DNA of 64,000 bases from Tropicimonas isoalkanivorans (GCF_900112335.1 NZ_FOLG01000007.1:147545-211544), one strand, 5' to 3'; shown: positions 44,806 to 54,494, counted from the first letter of the stretch. The notes: a model not told the origin generated them from the letters alone. Made by a program: numbers and translations.

Positions 44806-46736
44806 CCGCAGGCGACGTTGCCCCCACCCCACAACGCAGGCGTCCGGCGGCTGGCGCCTTCCTGAAACTCTTCCTGCGCAACCGGCTTGCGGCCGCGGGC
44901 GCAATCCTCCTGACGGCGGTCGTTCTCCTGTCGGTTCTCGCGCCGCTGCTGCCGCTTCAGGACCCCTACGCGCAGGATACGGCGCAGAAATTCCTGCGCC
45001 CCTTCTCCCCCGGCCACCTGCTCGGCACGGACCATCTCGGGCGCGACATCCTCTCCCGCCTCATCTGGGGCACCCGCCTCAGCCTCGTGGTGGGCCTCGT
45101 CGCCTCGTTCGGCGCGGCCTTCTTCGGCTCCGTCATCGGCATCACCGCCGGATATTTTGGCGGCCGGACGGACAACTGGCTCATGCGCGCGATCGACATG
45201 CTCATGGCCTTTCCCTACATCCTGCTGGCCCTCGCGATCGTCGCCGCCCTCGGTCCCGGCCTCGTCAACGCGCTGATCGCCGTGGCGGTCGTCAACATCC
45301 CCTTCTTCGCGCGCAATATCCGCGGCGTCACCGTCACGCTCGCGCACAAGGAATTCGTCGATGCCGCCCGGCTCGCGGGCATGACGGACCTACGCATCAT
45401 GGTCTCGGAGATCCTGCCCAACGTGCTGCCGGTCATCGTCATCGCCATGTCCACCACCGTCGGCTGGATGATCCTCGAGACGGCAGGGCTCTCCTTCCTC
45501 GGCCTCGGCTCGCAGCCGCCGGTGGCCGATCTCGGCTCGATGCTGGGGGAGGGGCGGAACGCGCTCATCACCGACCCCCATGCCTCGATCGTCCCCGGCC
45601 TCATGATCTTCGTCATCGTCATGAGCGTGAACCTCCTGGGCGACGGCATCCGCGACGCGCTGGACCCGCGCTTGCGGTCCGGGGCCCTCACCCGCCCCAT
45701 GGCCCGCACCATCGTGGATCGGAACGCTGTGCCCCAGCCCCCGGCGGACCCGGCCCTGCTGAACGTACAAGAGTTGCGGACCGAATTCCGCGTCGGCTCC
45801 CGCACGCTCAAGGCGCTCTCCGGTGTCACCTTGCAGGTGCGCCCCGGCGAGTGCCTCGGCCTGATCGGCGAATCCGGCTCCGGCAAATCGGTCACGGCGC
45901 TCTCGGTGATGGGCCTCGTCGCATCGCCGCCCGGGGTCATCGCCGGCGGCGCCGTCCGCTACGCAGGAACCGAGGTGCTCGGCGCGCCGTTCTCGGAGCT
46001 GCGCAAGTTGCGCGGGGACCGGATCTCCTACATCTTCCAGGACCCGCTGGCGACGCTCCACCCGCTCTACCGCGTTGGCGACCAGATCGTCGAGGCGATC
46101 CAGGCCCACCATGCCGTCTCCAAGTCGAAGGCGCGCGCCCGTGCGCTGGAGCTTCTGGAGGCCGTGCGCATCCCCAACGCCTCCAGCCGGATCGACAACT
46201 TTCCCCATGAACTCTCCGGCGGGATGCGGCAGCGGGTCGGCATCGCCATGGCGCTCGTCAACGAGCCCGACCTGATCATTGCCGACGAGCCCACCACCGC
46301 GCTCGATGTGACGGTGCAGGCGCAAATCCTTTCGCTGCTCGATGACCTCCGGCGGGAGCGTGGCGTGGCGATCCTGTTCATCACCCACGACTTCGGCGTG
46401 GTGGCTCAGCTCTGCGACCGGATCGCAGTGATGTACGCCGGACGGATCGTGGAGACCGGGCCGACGGCGGCGATCCTCGCGGATCCGGCCCACCCCTATA
46501 CCCGCCGCCTGATCGCCTGCGTTCCCGAACTGGGGGAAGGCCAGCGGGAATTGCACGCCATCCCCGGCTTGCCCCCCGCGGTGGATGACCTGCCGCCCGG
46601 TTGCGCCTTCGCTCCGCGCTGCGACAAGGCGCAACCTGCCTGCCGCACGGGCGAGATCCCGTTGGACGCCTTCGGCTCCGAGCGCGCCGTGCGGTGCCTC
46701 TTCCCCGAAAGCGATCAGGCCGGAGGCGCAGCATGA
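44802..46736 (+). CDS. Fused ABC permease-ATPase (DppC-DppD type)
   Basis: A 644-aa protein joining two usually separate subunits. Residues about 1-290 are a DppC permease (HLLGTDHLGRDILSRLIWGT, EAA loop HKEFVDAARLAGMTDLRIM). From about 310 on is a DppD ATPase with Walker A GESGSGKS, the signature LSGGMRQRVGIAMAL and Walker B PDLIIADEPTTALD, and the oligopeptide C-terminal region CAFAPRCDKAQPAC. No stop or frameshift separates the parts. It starts in the dppB-like stop and its stop overlaps the next ATPase gene (ATGA). Confidence 0.92.
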   Translation: MTAGDVAPTPQRRRPAAGAFLKLFLRNRLAAAGAILLTAVVLLSVLAPLLPLQDPYAQDTAQKFLRPFSPGHLLGTDHLGRDILSRLIWGTRLSLVVGLVASFGAAFFGSVIGITAGYFGGRTDNWLMRAIDMLMAFPYILLALAIVAALGPGLVNALIAVAVVNIPFFARNIRGVTVTLAHKEFVDAARLAGMTDLRIMVSEILPNVLPVIVIAMSTTVGWMILETAGLSFLGLGSQPPVADLGSMLGEGRNALITDPHASIVPGLMIFVIVMSVNLLGDGIRDALDPRLRSGALTRPMARTIVDRNAVPQPPADPALLNVQELRTEFRVGSRTLKALSGVTLQVRPGECLGLIGESGSGKSVTALSVMGLVASPPGVIAGGAVRYAGTEVLGAPFSELRKLRGDRISYIFQDPLATLHPLYRVGDQIVEAIQAHHAVSKSKARARALELLEAVRIPNASSRIDNFPHELSGGMRQRVGIAMALVNEPDLIIADEPTTALDVTVQAQILSLLDDLRRERGVAILFITHDFGVVAQLCDRIAVMYAGRIVETGPTAAILADPAHPYTRRLIACVPELGEGQRELHAIPGLPPAVDDLPPGCAFAPRCDKAQPACRTGEIPLDAFGSERAVRCLFPESDQAGGAA

Positions 46737-47704
46737 CACCCACCTTGCGGATACGAGACCTCGACAAGCGTTTCGGCGGGGCGCGCACGATGTTCGGCTT
46801 CGGGCCGGAAAAACCGTCGGTCCACGCCGTGCAATCGGCGAGCCTCGACGTGACCCGCGGCCAGACGCTCGGCATCGTGGGAGAATCCGGCTGCGGCAAG
46901 TCCACGCTGGCGCGGATGATCGTCGGGCTCCTGCCCCCCACCGCGGGGGTGATCGAGATCGAGGGCACCGATTACGCCGCTCAGGCCGGCAAGGACCCGG
47001 CAGCCTTTGGCAAGGTGATTCAGTACGTCTTCCAGGACCCCATTTCGTCGCTCAACCCGCGCAAGACGATCCGCCAGATCCTAGAGACTCCGCTGAAGCG
47101 CTTGCACGGGATGCCGGCGGACAAACGCGCCGCGCGGATCGACGAGATCCTCGACGCGGTGAACCTGCGCCGGGAATTCCTCGACCGCTACCCGCACGAG
47201 TTCTCCGGCGGGCAGGCCCAGCGCATCGGCATCGCCCGCGCGTTGGCCGCCGCGCCGCGCATCCTCGTGCTTGACGAGCCGGTCTCGGCGCTCGACGTCT
47301 CCGTGCAGGCGCAGGTGCTCAACCTGCTGGCGCGGCTGAAGGCGGAGTTCGGCCTGACCTACCTCTTCATCAGCCACGACCTCGCCGTGGTGGAGGCGGT
47401 GGCTGACCGGGTGGCGGTGATGTATTTCGGCCGGATCGTGGAACTTGCGCCGGCCCGCGAGATCTTCGCCGCGCCGCGGCACCATTACACCGCGCTGTTG
47501 GCCCGCAGTGCCCCCACGGTCGGCCGGCCGCTCGCCGCGCCAGAGGGGGCCGACGCCGAACTGCCCGATCCGCTCAACCCGCCGCCCGGTTGCGCCTTTG
47601 CCAAGCGCTGCCCGGCCGCCACCGAAATCTGCCGCCGCGAACAGCCCCCGTTGGAGGACCATGGAACGGGACATTACGCCGCCTGCCACCACCCTGCCCG
47701 CTGA
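46733..47704 (+). CDS. ABC transporter ATPase, DppF type
   Basis: Second nucleotide-binding subunit (323 aa) of the peptide transporter. Walker A is GESGCGKST, the signature FSGGQAQRIGIARAL and Walker B RILVLDEPVSALDVS. The oligopeptide C-terminal motif (PGCAFAKRCPAATEIC) has cysteines that in related proteins bind an iron-sulfur cluster or metal. The start overlaps the preceding stop; the last 44 nt overlap the GntR gene in another frame. Confidence 0.92.
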   Translation: MTPTLRIRDLDKRFGGARTMFGFGPEKPSVHAVQSASLDVTRGQTLGIVGESGCGKSTLARMIVGLLPPTAGVIEIEGTDYAAQAGKDPAAFGKVIQYVFQDPISSLNPRKTIRQILETPLKRLHGMPADKRAARIDEILDAVNLRREFLDRYPHEFSGGQAQRIGIARALAAAPRILVLDEPVSALDVSVQAQVLNLLARLKAEFGLTYLFISHDLAVVEAVADRVAVMYFGRIVELAPAREIFAAPRHHYTALLARSAPTVGRPLAAPEGADAELPDPLNPPPGCAFAKRCPAATEICRREQPPLEDHGTGHYAACHHPAR

Positions 47705-48452
47705 CGCCCCCCGGATGAGCCGGCCGCAGATCGCCGCGGCCGCCATCAAGGACTGGGTCGTCGAGCGCGGGATGCGACCCGGCGACCGGTTGCCGGGGGA
47801 GGCCGAGCTCATGGCCCACTTCGGCATGGCCAAGGGCACGATCCGCGAGGCGCTGCGGGTGCTGGAGGCGCAGGGGCTCATCCGCACCCGCACCGGGCCG
47901 GGCGGCGGCGCCTTCGTCAACGAGGTCTCCGAAGCGCGGGCGCGGGCACTGCTGGGCAACTACTTCTACTTCCAGGAGATCGGCGTGGGTGACATCTACG
48001 CCCTCCGCCACGCGTTGGAACCGGTTCTGGTGGCGCAACTCGCGGGGACGCTGCCCGAGGAGCGGATCGTCCTGCTGGAGGAGGTTATGACCGCCTACGA
48101 GACCCCGCCCGAGACAATCGAGGAGTCGGAGCGTCAGCGCATGGCGGAGCTCGATTTCCACGCCCTGCTGGCCTCCTTCTCGCCGAACCCGCTGCTGCGC
48201 TTCCAGTGCCGGTTCCTGATCGGCTTGCTGAAGGACATCACCATCTGCCGCCGCATCTACCGCCGCCGCATCCCTGGTTTCCGGGCGGCGGGACGGGACT
48301 ACCAGTCCAGGCTGATCCAGGCGCTCCGGGCGGGCGACGGGGGCGCCGCCCGGGCAATCATGCGAGCCCACATGACAGCCGCGCAGAAAATCATGGAAGA
48401 ACAGGAAAGCGTCGTCCTGCGCCAGTTCCTGAGCGAGACCGACGCGCGCTAG
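47661..48452 (+). CDS. GntR/FCD-family transcription regulator
   Basis: A 263-aa regulator: winged helix-turn-helix (about residues 19-85; MRPGDRLPGEAELMAHFGMA, then KGTIREALRVLEAQGLI) and a helical FCD ligand-binding domain (about 100-250; IYALRHALEPVLVAQLAGTL, ELDFHALLASFSPNPLLRF). The ATG at 47661 follows TTGGAGGACC and overlaps the dppF-like gene by 44 nt, so it is the last gene of the transporter operon. It probably regulates its own operon and the divergent amidohydrolase genes through the palindrome at 42128-42168. Confidence 0.9.
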   Translation: MERDITPPATTLPADAPRMSRPQIAAAAIKDWVVERGMRPGDRLPGEAELMAHFGMAKGTIREALRVLEAQGLIRTRTGPGGGAFVNEVSEARARALLGNYFYFQEIGVGDIYALRHALEPVLVAQLAGTLPEERIVLLEEVMTAYETPPETIEESERQRMAELDFHALLASFSPNPLLRFQCRFLIGLLKDITICRRIYRRRIPGFRAAGRDYQSRLIQALRAGDGGAARAIMRAHMTAAQKIMEEQESVVLRQFLSETDAR

Positions 48453-48465
48453 CGCGGCCTGTCGC

Positions 48466-48490
48466 CCCGGCCCCGCACGCAGAGGCCGGG
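48466..48490. terminator. Weak GC hairpin between convergent gntR and M42 peptidase genes
   Basis: CCCGGCC (48466-48472) and GGCCGGG (48484-48490) form a 7-bp stem with an 11-nt loop in the 48-nt gap between converging genes. No strong T run follows on either strand, so termination strength is uncertain. Confidence 0.35.
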
Positions 48491-48500
48491 ACGGATTTCG

Positions 48501-49679
48501 CTAGGAGTCAGACGGGTCCGGCTCGCGTTCCGGCGAGAGGGGCACTTCCGGTTCGGCCGGGGCGGTCGGTTGCCGGGTGAACCCTTCGAGGTCGCCCAAC
48601 TCGTGCGCGTCGCGTTCGATCTTCACCGCGCTGCGTGCATAGGCCGTCAACAGCTCGGCCACGGACCGCAGGGCATGCATGTGAATGCGTTCGTAGCCGT
48701 GGCTCGCATCCACACCGAACGTCGCCAGCGCGGTGCGCACATCCGCACCGGCCTCGATCGCCGACGCGCTGTCGGACCGGTAGTGCTTGAACACGTCCTT
48801 GCGCACGCGGATGTCGTTCTCGAGGCAGAGCTGATAGAGCTTGCGCGTCAGGTGGTAGTCGAACGGCCCGCTCATGTCGGCCATCGACAGGGTCACGCCG
48901 AATTCGGAGGAATTCTGCCCCGGGGCCGAGGTGCCGTTGTCCACCGCGACCATGGATGCGATTTCCGGCAGCAGGACGGCCGCCGCCCCATGGCCCACCT
49001 CTTCCGCGATCGTGAAGAGCCAGTAGACATCCACCGGAAGCTCGTCCGCGACGATGACCGCCTGCAGCGCGGCCAGCATCACGGCGACGCCCGCCTTGTT
49101 GTCCAGGTGCCGCGAGACGATGTAGCCGTTCTCGATTTCCGGCTGCGGGTCGACGGCAACGATGTCGCCCACCTCGATGCCGAGCGCCTCGACATCCTCC
49201 GCGCAGCCGGCCCGGGCATCCACCCTGAGCTCGACGTAGTCCCAGCCGATGGGCAGCGTATCGACCTCGTCCGCGAACGTGTGCCCGGAGGCCTTCAGCG
49301 GCAGGATCGTGCCCCGGAACGAGCCGTTTTCCGAAAAGATCGTCGTCCGGGCGCCCTCCGCGAAGCGGGCGGACCATGTGCCGATCGGAACCAGCTCCAA
49401 CCGCCCGTTTGCCTTCAACGCCTTCACCTGCGCCCCGAGCGTGTCGACGTGAGAGACGATTGCCCGCGCCCCGGCGGATTTGGCGCCCGGCAGCTTCGCC
49501 CGGATGGCCCCGCGGCGCGTGAGCTCGTAGCTTACGCCGAGTTTCTCCAGTTCGTGGCACACGAAACGGACGATGTTGTCGGTATAGCCGGTCGGGCTCG
49601 GTATCCTGAGAAGATCCTGGAGAACCTCCTGCAGGTAATGCACGTCGATATCGACACGGCCTCCCTTGATAGTCACCAC
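48501..49679 (-). CDS. M42-family peptidase of the NAGGN osmoprotectant system
   Basis: A 392-aa co-catalytic metallopeptidase. Ligand motifs are AIVSHVDTLG (H77, D79), VSRHLDNKAGV (D), TIAEEVGHGAA (EE) and MVAVDNG (D), with SHGYERIHMHALRSVAELL at the end. The sequence fits the M42 subgroup that accompanies asnO and ngg in other bacteria and probably degrades or trims the dipeptide. The first codon is GTG at 49679, with a second GTG at 49676 slightly better spaced from GAGGG. Here it is 8.5 kb from ngg, with the peptide ABC module between. Confidence 0.88.
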   Translation of the reverse strand: MVTIKGGRVDIDVHYLQEVLQDLLRIPSPTGYTDNIVRFVCHELEKLGVSYELTRRGAIRAKLPGAKSAGARAIVSHVDTLGAQVKALKANGRLELVPIGTWSARFAEGARTTIFSENGSFRGTILPLKASGHTFADEVDTLPIGWDYVELRVDARAGCAEDVEALGIEVGDIVAVDPQPEIENGYIVSRHLDNKAGVAVMLAALQAVIVADELPVDVYWLFTIAEEVGHGAAAVLLPEIASMVAVDNGTSAPGQNSSEFGVTLSMADMSGPFDYHLTRKLYQLCLENDIRVRKDVFKHYRSDSASAIEAGADVRTALATFGVDASHGYERIHMHALRSVAELLTAYARSAVKIERDAHELGDLEGFTRQPTAPAEPEVPLSPEREPDPSDS

Positions 49680-49826
49680 TCGTCCCTCATTTCTCAGTTC
49701 ATCTTCTGTCTTGCATCATGGCGGCTGCCCGTGCACCCCTCCCGCGTAAACGCTCCGGGGTAGGAGGATCAAGGCCACAGTGGCCCCGAGACCGGCGGTC
49801 ACGACGAAACGCAAAACAGGGCGACC

Positions 49827-50855
49827 ATGTTTTCCGATCTTTCCCTAGTCAGTCTTCTCGTCGTCTTCGCGGCGACCGCCGGCGTCATCCTGCTGTGCGG
49901 CGTCCGCATGACCGCGTTGGCCGACCGCCTTGCCGACCGGACGGGCCTGGGCGAGGCGCTTGTCGGCGGCGTGCTGCTCGGTGCGGCGACGTCGCTTTCG
50001 GGCACAGTCGTCTCCGTCACCGCGGCGCTGGACGGGCGCGCGTCGCTTGCGTTCTCCAACGGTGTGGGCGGCATCGCCGCGCAAACGGCCTTCCTCGCCC
50101 TCGCGGACCTGATGCACCGCCGCGCCAACCTGGAACACGCCGCGGCGGAACTTGCCAACGTCTTCCAGGGCGGCGTGCTGATGCTGCTGCTCACGTTGCC
50201 GATTCTGGCCTGGACCGCGCCGGAGGTGACCCTGCTGGCCGTCCACCCAATCTCGCTCGTTCTTCTGGTCGTCTACGCCGGCGGGGTCTTCGCCTCCCAT
50301 CGCGTGCGTCAGGACCCGATGTGGGAGCCGGTGGAAACGCCACAGACAGAGCAGGACGAGCCGGAGGAAGACGATACGGACCGCCGCCCAACGATCCACC
50401 TGATCGCCGTCTTCGGCCTGTTGATGGGGATCATGGGCGCCTGCGGCTGGACGGTGGCGCAGGTCGCCGAAACGCTGACCGATCGCTACGCGCTGCAGGC
50501 CTCGCTCGTCGGGGCGCTCATGACTGCGGTCGTCACCTCCCTGCCCGAACTGGTGACCACGCTGGCCGCCGTGCGGCAGCGCGCGCTGCAACTGGCCGTG
50601 GGTGGCATTATCGGCGGGAACACCTTCGACGTGCTGTTCCTGACACTGTCTGACGTGGGCTATCGCGAGGGCTCGCTCTACCACGCCGTGGGACCAAGCG
50701 ACTACTTCTGGCTGGCCACGGGTTTGCTGATGACGGCGATCCTGACGCTCGGCCTGCTCTATCGGCAACGGCAGGGGCCGGGGGGAATCGGAGTCGAGAG
50801 TTTGGCGCTGCTGGGGGTCTATGGCGCCGCAATTCTCGTGCAATCGCTCGCGTGA
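49827..50855 (+). CDS. Cation antiporter of the CaCA (Na+/Ca2+ exchanger) superfamily
   Basis: A 342-aa membrane protein with about ten helices in two halves split by an acidic loop (EQDEPEEDDTDRR, about residues 175-195). The second alpha repeat has the family signature VVTSLPELVTTLAAVRQRAL then GGIIGGNTFDVLF. The first repeat reads GAATSLSGTVVSVTAALDGR: the expected glutamate of the TSLPE motif is missing. It probably exchanges Ca2+ or another cation for Na+ or H+. It diverges from the M42 peptidase gene across 147 nt. Confidence 0.82.
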   Translation: MFSDLSLVSLLVVFAATAGVILLCGVRMTALADRLADRTGLGEALVGGVLLGAATSLSGTVVSVTAALDGRASLAFSNGVGGIAAQTAFLALADLMHRRANLEHAAAELANVFQGGVLMLLLTLPILAWTAPEVTLLAVHPISLVLLVVYAGGVFASHRVRQDPMWEPVETPQTEQDEPEEDDTDRRPTIHLIAVFGLLMGIMGACGWTVAQVAETLTDRYALQASLVGALMTAVVTSLPELVTTLAAVRQRALQLAVGGIIGGNTFDVLFLTLSDVGYREGSLYHAVGPSDYFWLATGLLMTAILTLGLLYRQRQGPGGIGVESLALLGVYGAAILVQSLA

Positions 50856-51152
50856 CCCAGCGGCACCCGTGTTACCGTTATCAAGAATATATCGTTGGAA
50901 TCCCGGCGGTTGCGGCAGCCGGGTGTAAAAACTGCAACATTGACACTAAAACGTTACGAATTCAGGTGCTACGTTAGCGCTTGAAGCGTGCCGATGCCCG
51001 TCGCCGAATTTCCCGGTGGCAAGAGGGATCGCACCACCCCAACGGAACACAAAAGACCACGACAGACGACCCTCACGGGCGACGGCTGGAAAAGAGTGCG
51101 GGGCCCTCCGCCCCAAATCTCCGCACCGTCGCCCCTGACAGGAGACCGCACA

Positions 51153-51314
51153 ATGGAGAACGACCGTATGAAATTGCAAATCACCATCGAATCCCCGCAA
51201 GGCGAACGCATCCTCGTAACGGCCGGCACGGACGACGAAGCCGAATCCATCAAGGCCGAGGCGATTGCGCAGGGCAGCCGCATCGTTGACGAACAGATCC
51301 GCCGCGCGCAGTAA
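51153..51314 (+). CDS. Small hypothetical protein (53 aa)
   Basis: A short frame begins MENDRMKLQITIESPQGERI and ends DEQIRRAQ. It has a good Shine-Dalgarno (AGGAGA) about 9 nt before the ATG and a beta-strand then helix pattern, acidic and soluble. The 5' region (50856-51152) is long, with a TTGACA-like element at 50940-50945. I recognise no family. An in-frame extension to 50988 is possible but has non-coding character. Convergent with atpG. Confidence 0.5.
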   Translation: MENDRMKLQITIESPQGERILVTAGTDDEAESIKAEAIAQGSRIVDEQIRRAQ

Positions 51315-51320
51315 CCCACG

Positions 51321-51340
51321 CCGGCCGGCGCGTGCCGGCC
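51321..51340. terminator. GC-rich hairpin between the small gene and atpG
   Basis: CGGCCGGC (51321-51328) and GCCGGCCG (51333-51340) form an 8-bp stem with a 4-nt loop in the 41-nt gap between converging genes. It could terminate in both directions, but there is no T run. Confidence 0.45.
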
Positions 51341-51355
51341 GCCACCCCGGGTGGA

Positions 51356-52228
51356 TCACACCCTGCGTTCCGCCCCTTCCTCCGCAGGCACACTCCCGGT
51401 GGTCAGTTCGACGATCTCGTCGGTAATTTCGTCCTGCCGGAGCCGCCGCGCGGCGGCGACGAGCGTGTCCAGCCGCGCTGTGACGTTCTCGTGCGCGGCG
51501 ATCATCGCCCGCATCCTCGCCTCGTTCTCGGCGGCAAAGGCCAGCATCACCGCCTCCGTCAGCTCCGAAAACACGTATTCCTCCACCAACCGGGCCAGAA
51601 GCGTCTCCGGCGGCAGGGTGAGCCGTGGTGCAACGCCATGGGCGGGCAACGGGAACCGGCGGTAGTCGAACGGCACGATCTGCCGGGTCACCACCTGCAT
51701 CTCCTGCGTGCCGCCGGGCATGGCATGGACGATGGACACCCGCGTCGCCGTGCCGTTCGCCAGGGCACGATAGATCGCCTCCGTCAACCGAGTCGCAAGC
51801 GCCGTCGCCTGTGCCGCATGGCCGACCATCGGAGCGGACCACGCCACCTTTATCTCGCGTTCAGCAGCCACCAGCGCCCCCCGGTCGCCCGCCAGGAACA
51901 GGTCATGCGCCCCGCCCAGCAGGCCTGCGGCCGCGTCGAAAACCCTCTCGCTGTAGGCCCCCGCGAACCCCTGCTCGCCCGCAATCACGATGAGCGCCAG
52001 TCGGCCGGCCGGCCCGTCGCCCGCAGGCGCCCTGCCCGCCTCCGGCACCTCTGCAAGCGCGTGGCCGATCGCCTCGCCAATCGTCTCGGCGAAGATGCGG
52101 ATGCTGTCCACATGCCGCCGTGCCTCCATCGCCCGCGACGCCGCGATCCCGCGCATCGCAGAAATCACGGAGGCGAGCTTGTGGACGGTCGCGATACGGG
52201 CCTCCATCTCGGCGAGCCGTCCGGTCAT
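51356..52228 (-). CDS. atpG: N-ATPase F1 subunit gamma
   Basis: Central stalk subunit, 290 aa. The N-terminal helix contains [20 protein letters not shown], and the C-terminal helix [20 protein letters not shown] then [12 protein letters not shown] is conserved. It diverges strongly from the usual gamma, as in other N-type ATPases, and is the last gene of atpDCQRBEFAG. The start overlaps the atpA stop by 4 nt (ATGA). Confidence 0.88.
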   Translation of the reverse strand: MTGRLAEMEARIATVHKLASVISAMRGIAASRAMEARRHVDSIRIFAETIGEAIGHALAEVPEAGRAPAGDGPAGRLALIVIAGEQGFAGAYSERVFDAAAGLLGGAHDLFLAGDRGALVAAEREIKVAWSAPMVGHAAQATALATRLTEAIYRALANGTATRVSIVHAMPGGTQEMQVVTRQIVPFDYRRFPLPAHGVAPRLTLPPETLLARLVEEYVFSELTEAVMLAFAAENEARMRAMIAAHENVTARLDTLVAAARRLRQDEITDEIVELTTGSVPAEEGAERRV

Positions 52229-53757
52229 CCTGCCGCTCCCTCTCCCCCGTCGACCTCGCTGGCCAGCGCCGCCACCGCGTCGACCAACGCGGCCCGCATC
52301 TCCGGCGCAAGGGTCCCGCTTTCCTCCACCGCGCGCACGGCCTCCGGTTCACGGGCGTCAAGCCACCCCGGCAGCCGTTCCCGCAGGCGCGGGATCTTTT
52401 CCGGAGCCAGCGCGTCCAGGGCCCCGTCCGTCAACCCGGCGAGCAGCGCCACCTGATCGGCGACGCGCAACCCGGTGTAGCGCGGCTGCGTGAGCAGCGC
52501 GCGAATGCGGCGGCCGCGTTCTATCTGGTTGCGCACCCGGTCATTGGTTATGCCGCCGAACCGAGTGAACATCTCCAGTTCCTGAAACTGCGCGTACTGC
52601 AGGCGCACCCGGCCCGACACCTCCCGGAGCGCGGGCGACTGCGCCTTGCCCCCCACCCGGCTGACCGAGAGGCCCACATCCACCGCCGGGCGCTGGTTGG
52701 CCGCGAAGAGATGCGCGCTCAGCACGATCTGCCCGTCGGTGATCGAGATCAGGTTGGTGGGAATATAGGCCGACAGGTTGCCCGCGTCGGTCTCCGCAAT
52801 CGGCAGCGCGGTGAGGGACCCGCCCCCCTTCTCCGGCGCAAGCTTGGCCGCGCGCTCCAGCAACCGCGCGTGGAGGTAGAAGATGTCCCCGGGATAGGCC
52901 TCCCGCCCCGGCGGCTCCCGCGTCAGCAGCGCCAGTTCCCGGTGGGTCGCCGCATGGCGCGTGAGATCGTCGATCACGATCATCGCGTGGCCACCCCGGT
53001 CGCGGAAGTGCTCTGCCATGGTCATGCCGGCGAAGGGGGCGATCCATTGCAGCCCCGGTGCCGAGGCTGCCGCTCCGACGACGAAGATGCACCGCTCCGC
53101 CCGGCCGTGGGCGTGCACCGCGGCGATCACCCGCTCCACTGCCGACGCGGGCTGGCCGACCGCCACGTAGACGCAGACCACGTCGGTGTCCGTCTGGTTG
53201 ACGATGGCATCTACCGCGAGGGACGTCTTGCCCGTCGCCCGGTCGCCCACGATCAACTCTCGCTGCCCCCGCCCCAGCGCAAACAGACCGTCCACCACCA
53301 GCAACCCGGTCTGCACGGGCTCCGACACATGGGCGCGGTCGATGATCGCGGGTGCCGGGCGCTCCACCGGCAACGTCTGCTCCGTCTCAAGGGGCGGGCC
53401 ACCGTCCAGCGGGCGGCCGAGAGGGTCGACGATCCGGCCGAGCAGCGCCTCGCCCCCAGGAACGCGCAGGACCTCGCCGGTATCGGTCACGGCCTGCCCC
53501 GCTTCGACCGCGCTGGTCTCGTCCAGGATCACGGCGTCGATTTGCTCCGCGCCAAGGCCGTGGGCGAACCCGAGCTGCCCGCCCTCGAACCGCAGCAGCG
53601 CCCCGAGCACAGTGTCCGGCAGGCCGGTGATCCGGGCGATGCCGTCCGCCACATGGGCCACCCGCCCGACCGCCTCCGCCTGCGGGGCAAGCGCCGTCCC
53701 GTCCAGCTTGCGGCGGCTCTGCTCCAGCCAGCCGGAGGGGGATGCGCGCTCAGTCAT
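52225..53757 (-). CDS. atpA: N-ATPase F1 subunit alpha
   Basis: Non-catalytic nucleotide-binding subunit, 510 aa. Walker A is GDRATGKT (171-178; the common form is GDRQTGKT), then AVDAIVNQ; the arginine-finger region is [20 protein letters not shown] and the segment [14 protein letters not shown] follows. All parts of an alpha subunit are present. The start overlaps atpF by 8 nt. In this operon class alpha lies near the end and beta at the front, the reverse of the standard atp operon. Confidence 0.93.
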   Translation of the reverse strand: MTERASPSGWLEQSRRKLDGTALAPQAEAVGRVAHVADGIARITGLPDTVLGALLRFEGGQLGFAHGLGAEQIDAVILDETSAVEAGQAVTDTGEVLRVPGGEALLGRIVDPLGRPLDGGPPLETEQTLPVERPAPAIIDRAHVSEPVQTGLLVVDGLFALGRGQRELIVGDRATGKTSLAVDAIVNQTDTDVVCVYVAVGQPASAVERVIAAVHAHGRAERCIFVVGAAASAPGLQWIAPFAGMTMAEHFRDRGGHAMIVIDDLTRHAATHRELALLTREPPGREAYPGDIFYLHARLLERAAKLAPEKGGGSLTALPIAETDAGNLSAYIPTNLISITDGQIVLSAHLFAANQRPAVDVGLSVSRVGGKAQSPALREVSGRVRLQYAQFQELEMFTRFGGITNDRVRNQIERGRRIRALLTQPRYTGLRVADQVALLAGLTDGALDALAPEKIPRLRERLPGWLDAREPEAVRAVEESGTLAPEMRAALVDAVAALASEVDGGEGAAG

Positions 53758-54484
53758 GGCGGCTCAACTCCTCCCGTATCCGTTCCAGATCGGCGCGGAA
53801 GTGGTCGCGGACGACCGCATGCGGCCCCACCAGTTCCAGTCCGGCCACAAGCCCCGGATCGACCTCGAACGTCAGCTTCGGCGAATGCCCAAGCACCTCC
53901 CCGAGACGCCGCCGCAGCATGTTGCGTTCCTCCTCCGCCATGTCTTGAGCGGCCCGCACCCGCAGCGGCGTATCGGCGCCCATCCCTGCGCGTGTCGCGT
54001 CGGGCAGGTCCGCGACCGCCTCGGCCAACCCATCGATGAACGCCGTCGGTCGCGCCACCTCTGGCAGGCGGGCAAGAAGGCGGCCGGCGATGTCGGTGGC
54101 CAGCTGCGCGGCGTCCTCCGCCAGCGCGCGCGCCTGAGCCTCCCGCACCCGCTCCAATTCCGCCGCGCCCTCTGCCAACGCAGTGTCCGCAGCGGCCCGC
54201 GCTTCCTTCAGCAAGCGCGACTTCTCCCGCTCCGCCTCCTGCTGCGCAGCGGCCAGAACATCGGACCGCGCGGCGGCCACGCGCTCCGCTTCGACCTGCG
54301 CGGCATCGCGGACCTCCCGTGCCTCGCGCCGTGCCGCTTCCGCCTCATCCAGCGCCGCATGGGCCGCGGCCTGCCGCTCTTCGATGATCCGGCTGACCGG
54401 CCGAAACAGGAAACGCTTGAGAATCCAGAGCAGGACCAGAAAGTTGAGCGTCTGAAGACCCAGTGTCCACCAGTCGATGGTCAT
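53750..54484 (-). CDS. atpF: N-ATPase F0 subunit b with a delta-like C-terminal region
   Basis: Peripheral stalk subunit. From the ATG at 54484 it is 244 aa, longer than the usual 160-180. It has one N-terminal membrane helix ([20 protein letters not shown]), a long Ala/Glu/Arg-rich coiled coil (about 40-150), and a C-terminal region whose segment [20 protein letters not shown] then [13 protein letters not shown] looks like the end of a delta/OSCP subunit. The operon has no separate delta gene, so this tail may do its job of holding the stator to alpha3beta3. It begins 10 nt after the atpE stop. Confidence 0.88.
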   Translation of the reverse strand: MTIDWWTLGLQTLNFLVLLWILKRFLFRPVSRIIEERQAAAHAALDEAEAARREAREVRDAAQVEAERVAAARSDVLAAAQQEAEREKSRLLKEARAAADTALAEGAAELERVREAQARALAEDAAQLATDIAGRLLARLPEVARPTAFIDGLAEAVADLPDATRAGMGADTPLRVRAAQDMAEEERNMLRRRLGEVLGHSPKLTFEVDPGLVAGLELVGPHAVVRDHFRADLERIREELSRHD

Positions 54485-54494
54485 GGCACACGAC

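Noticed and set aside
50940..50968. TTGACA-based promoter before the 53-aa gene
   Set aside because: No acceptable -10 element lies 16-18 bases downstream, so only the -35-like hexamer can be noted.
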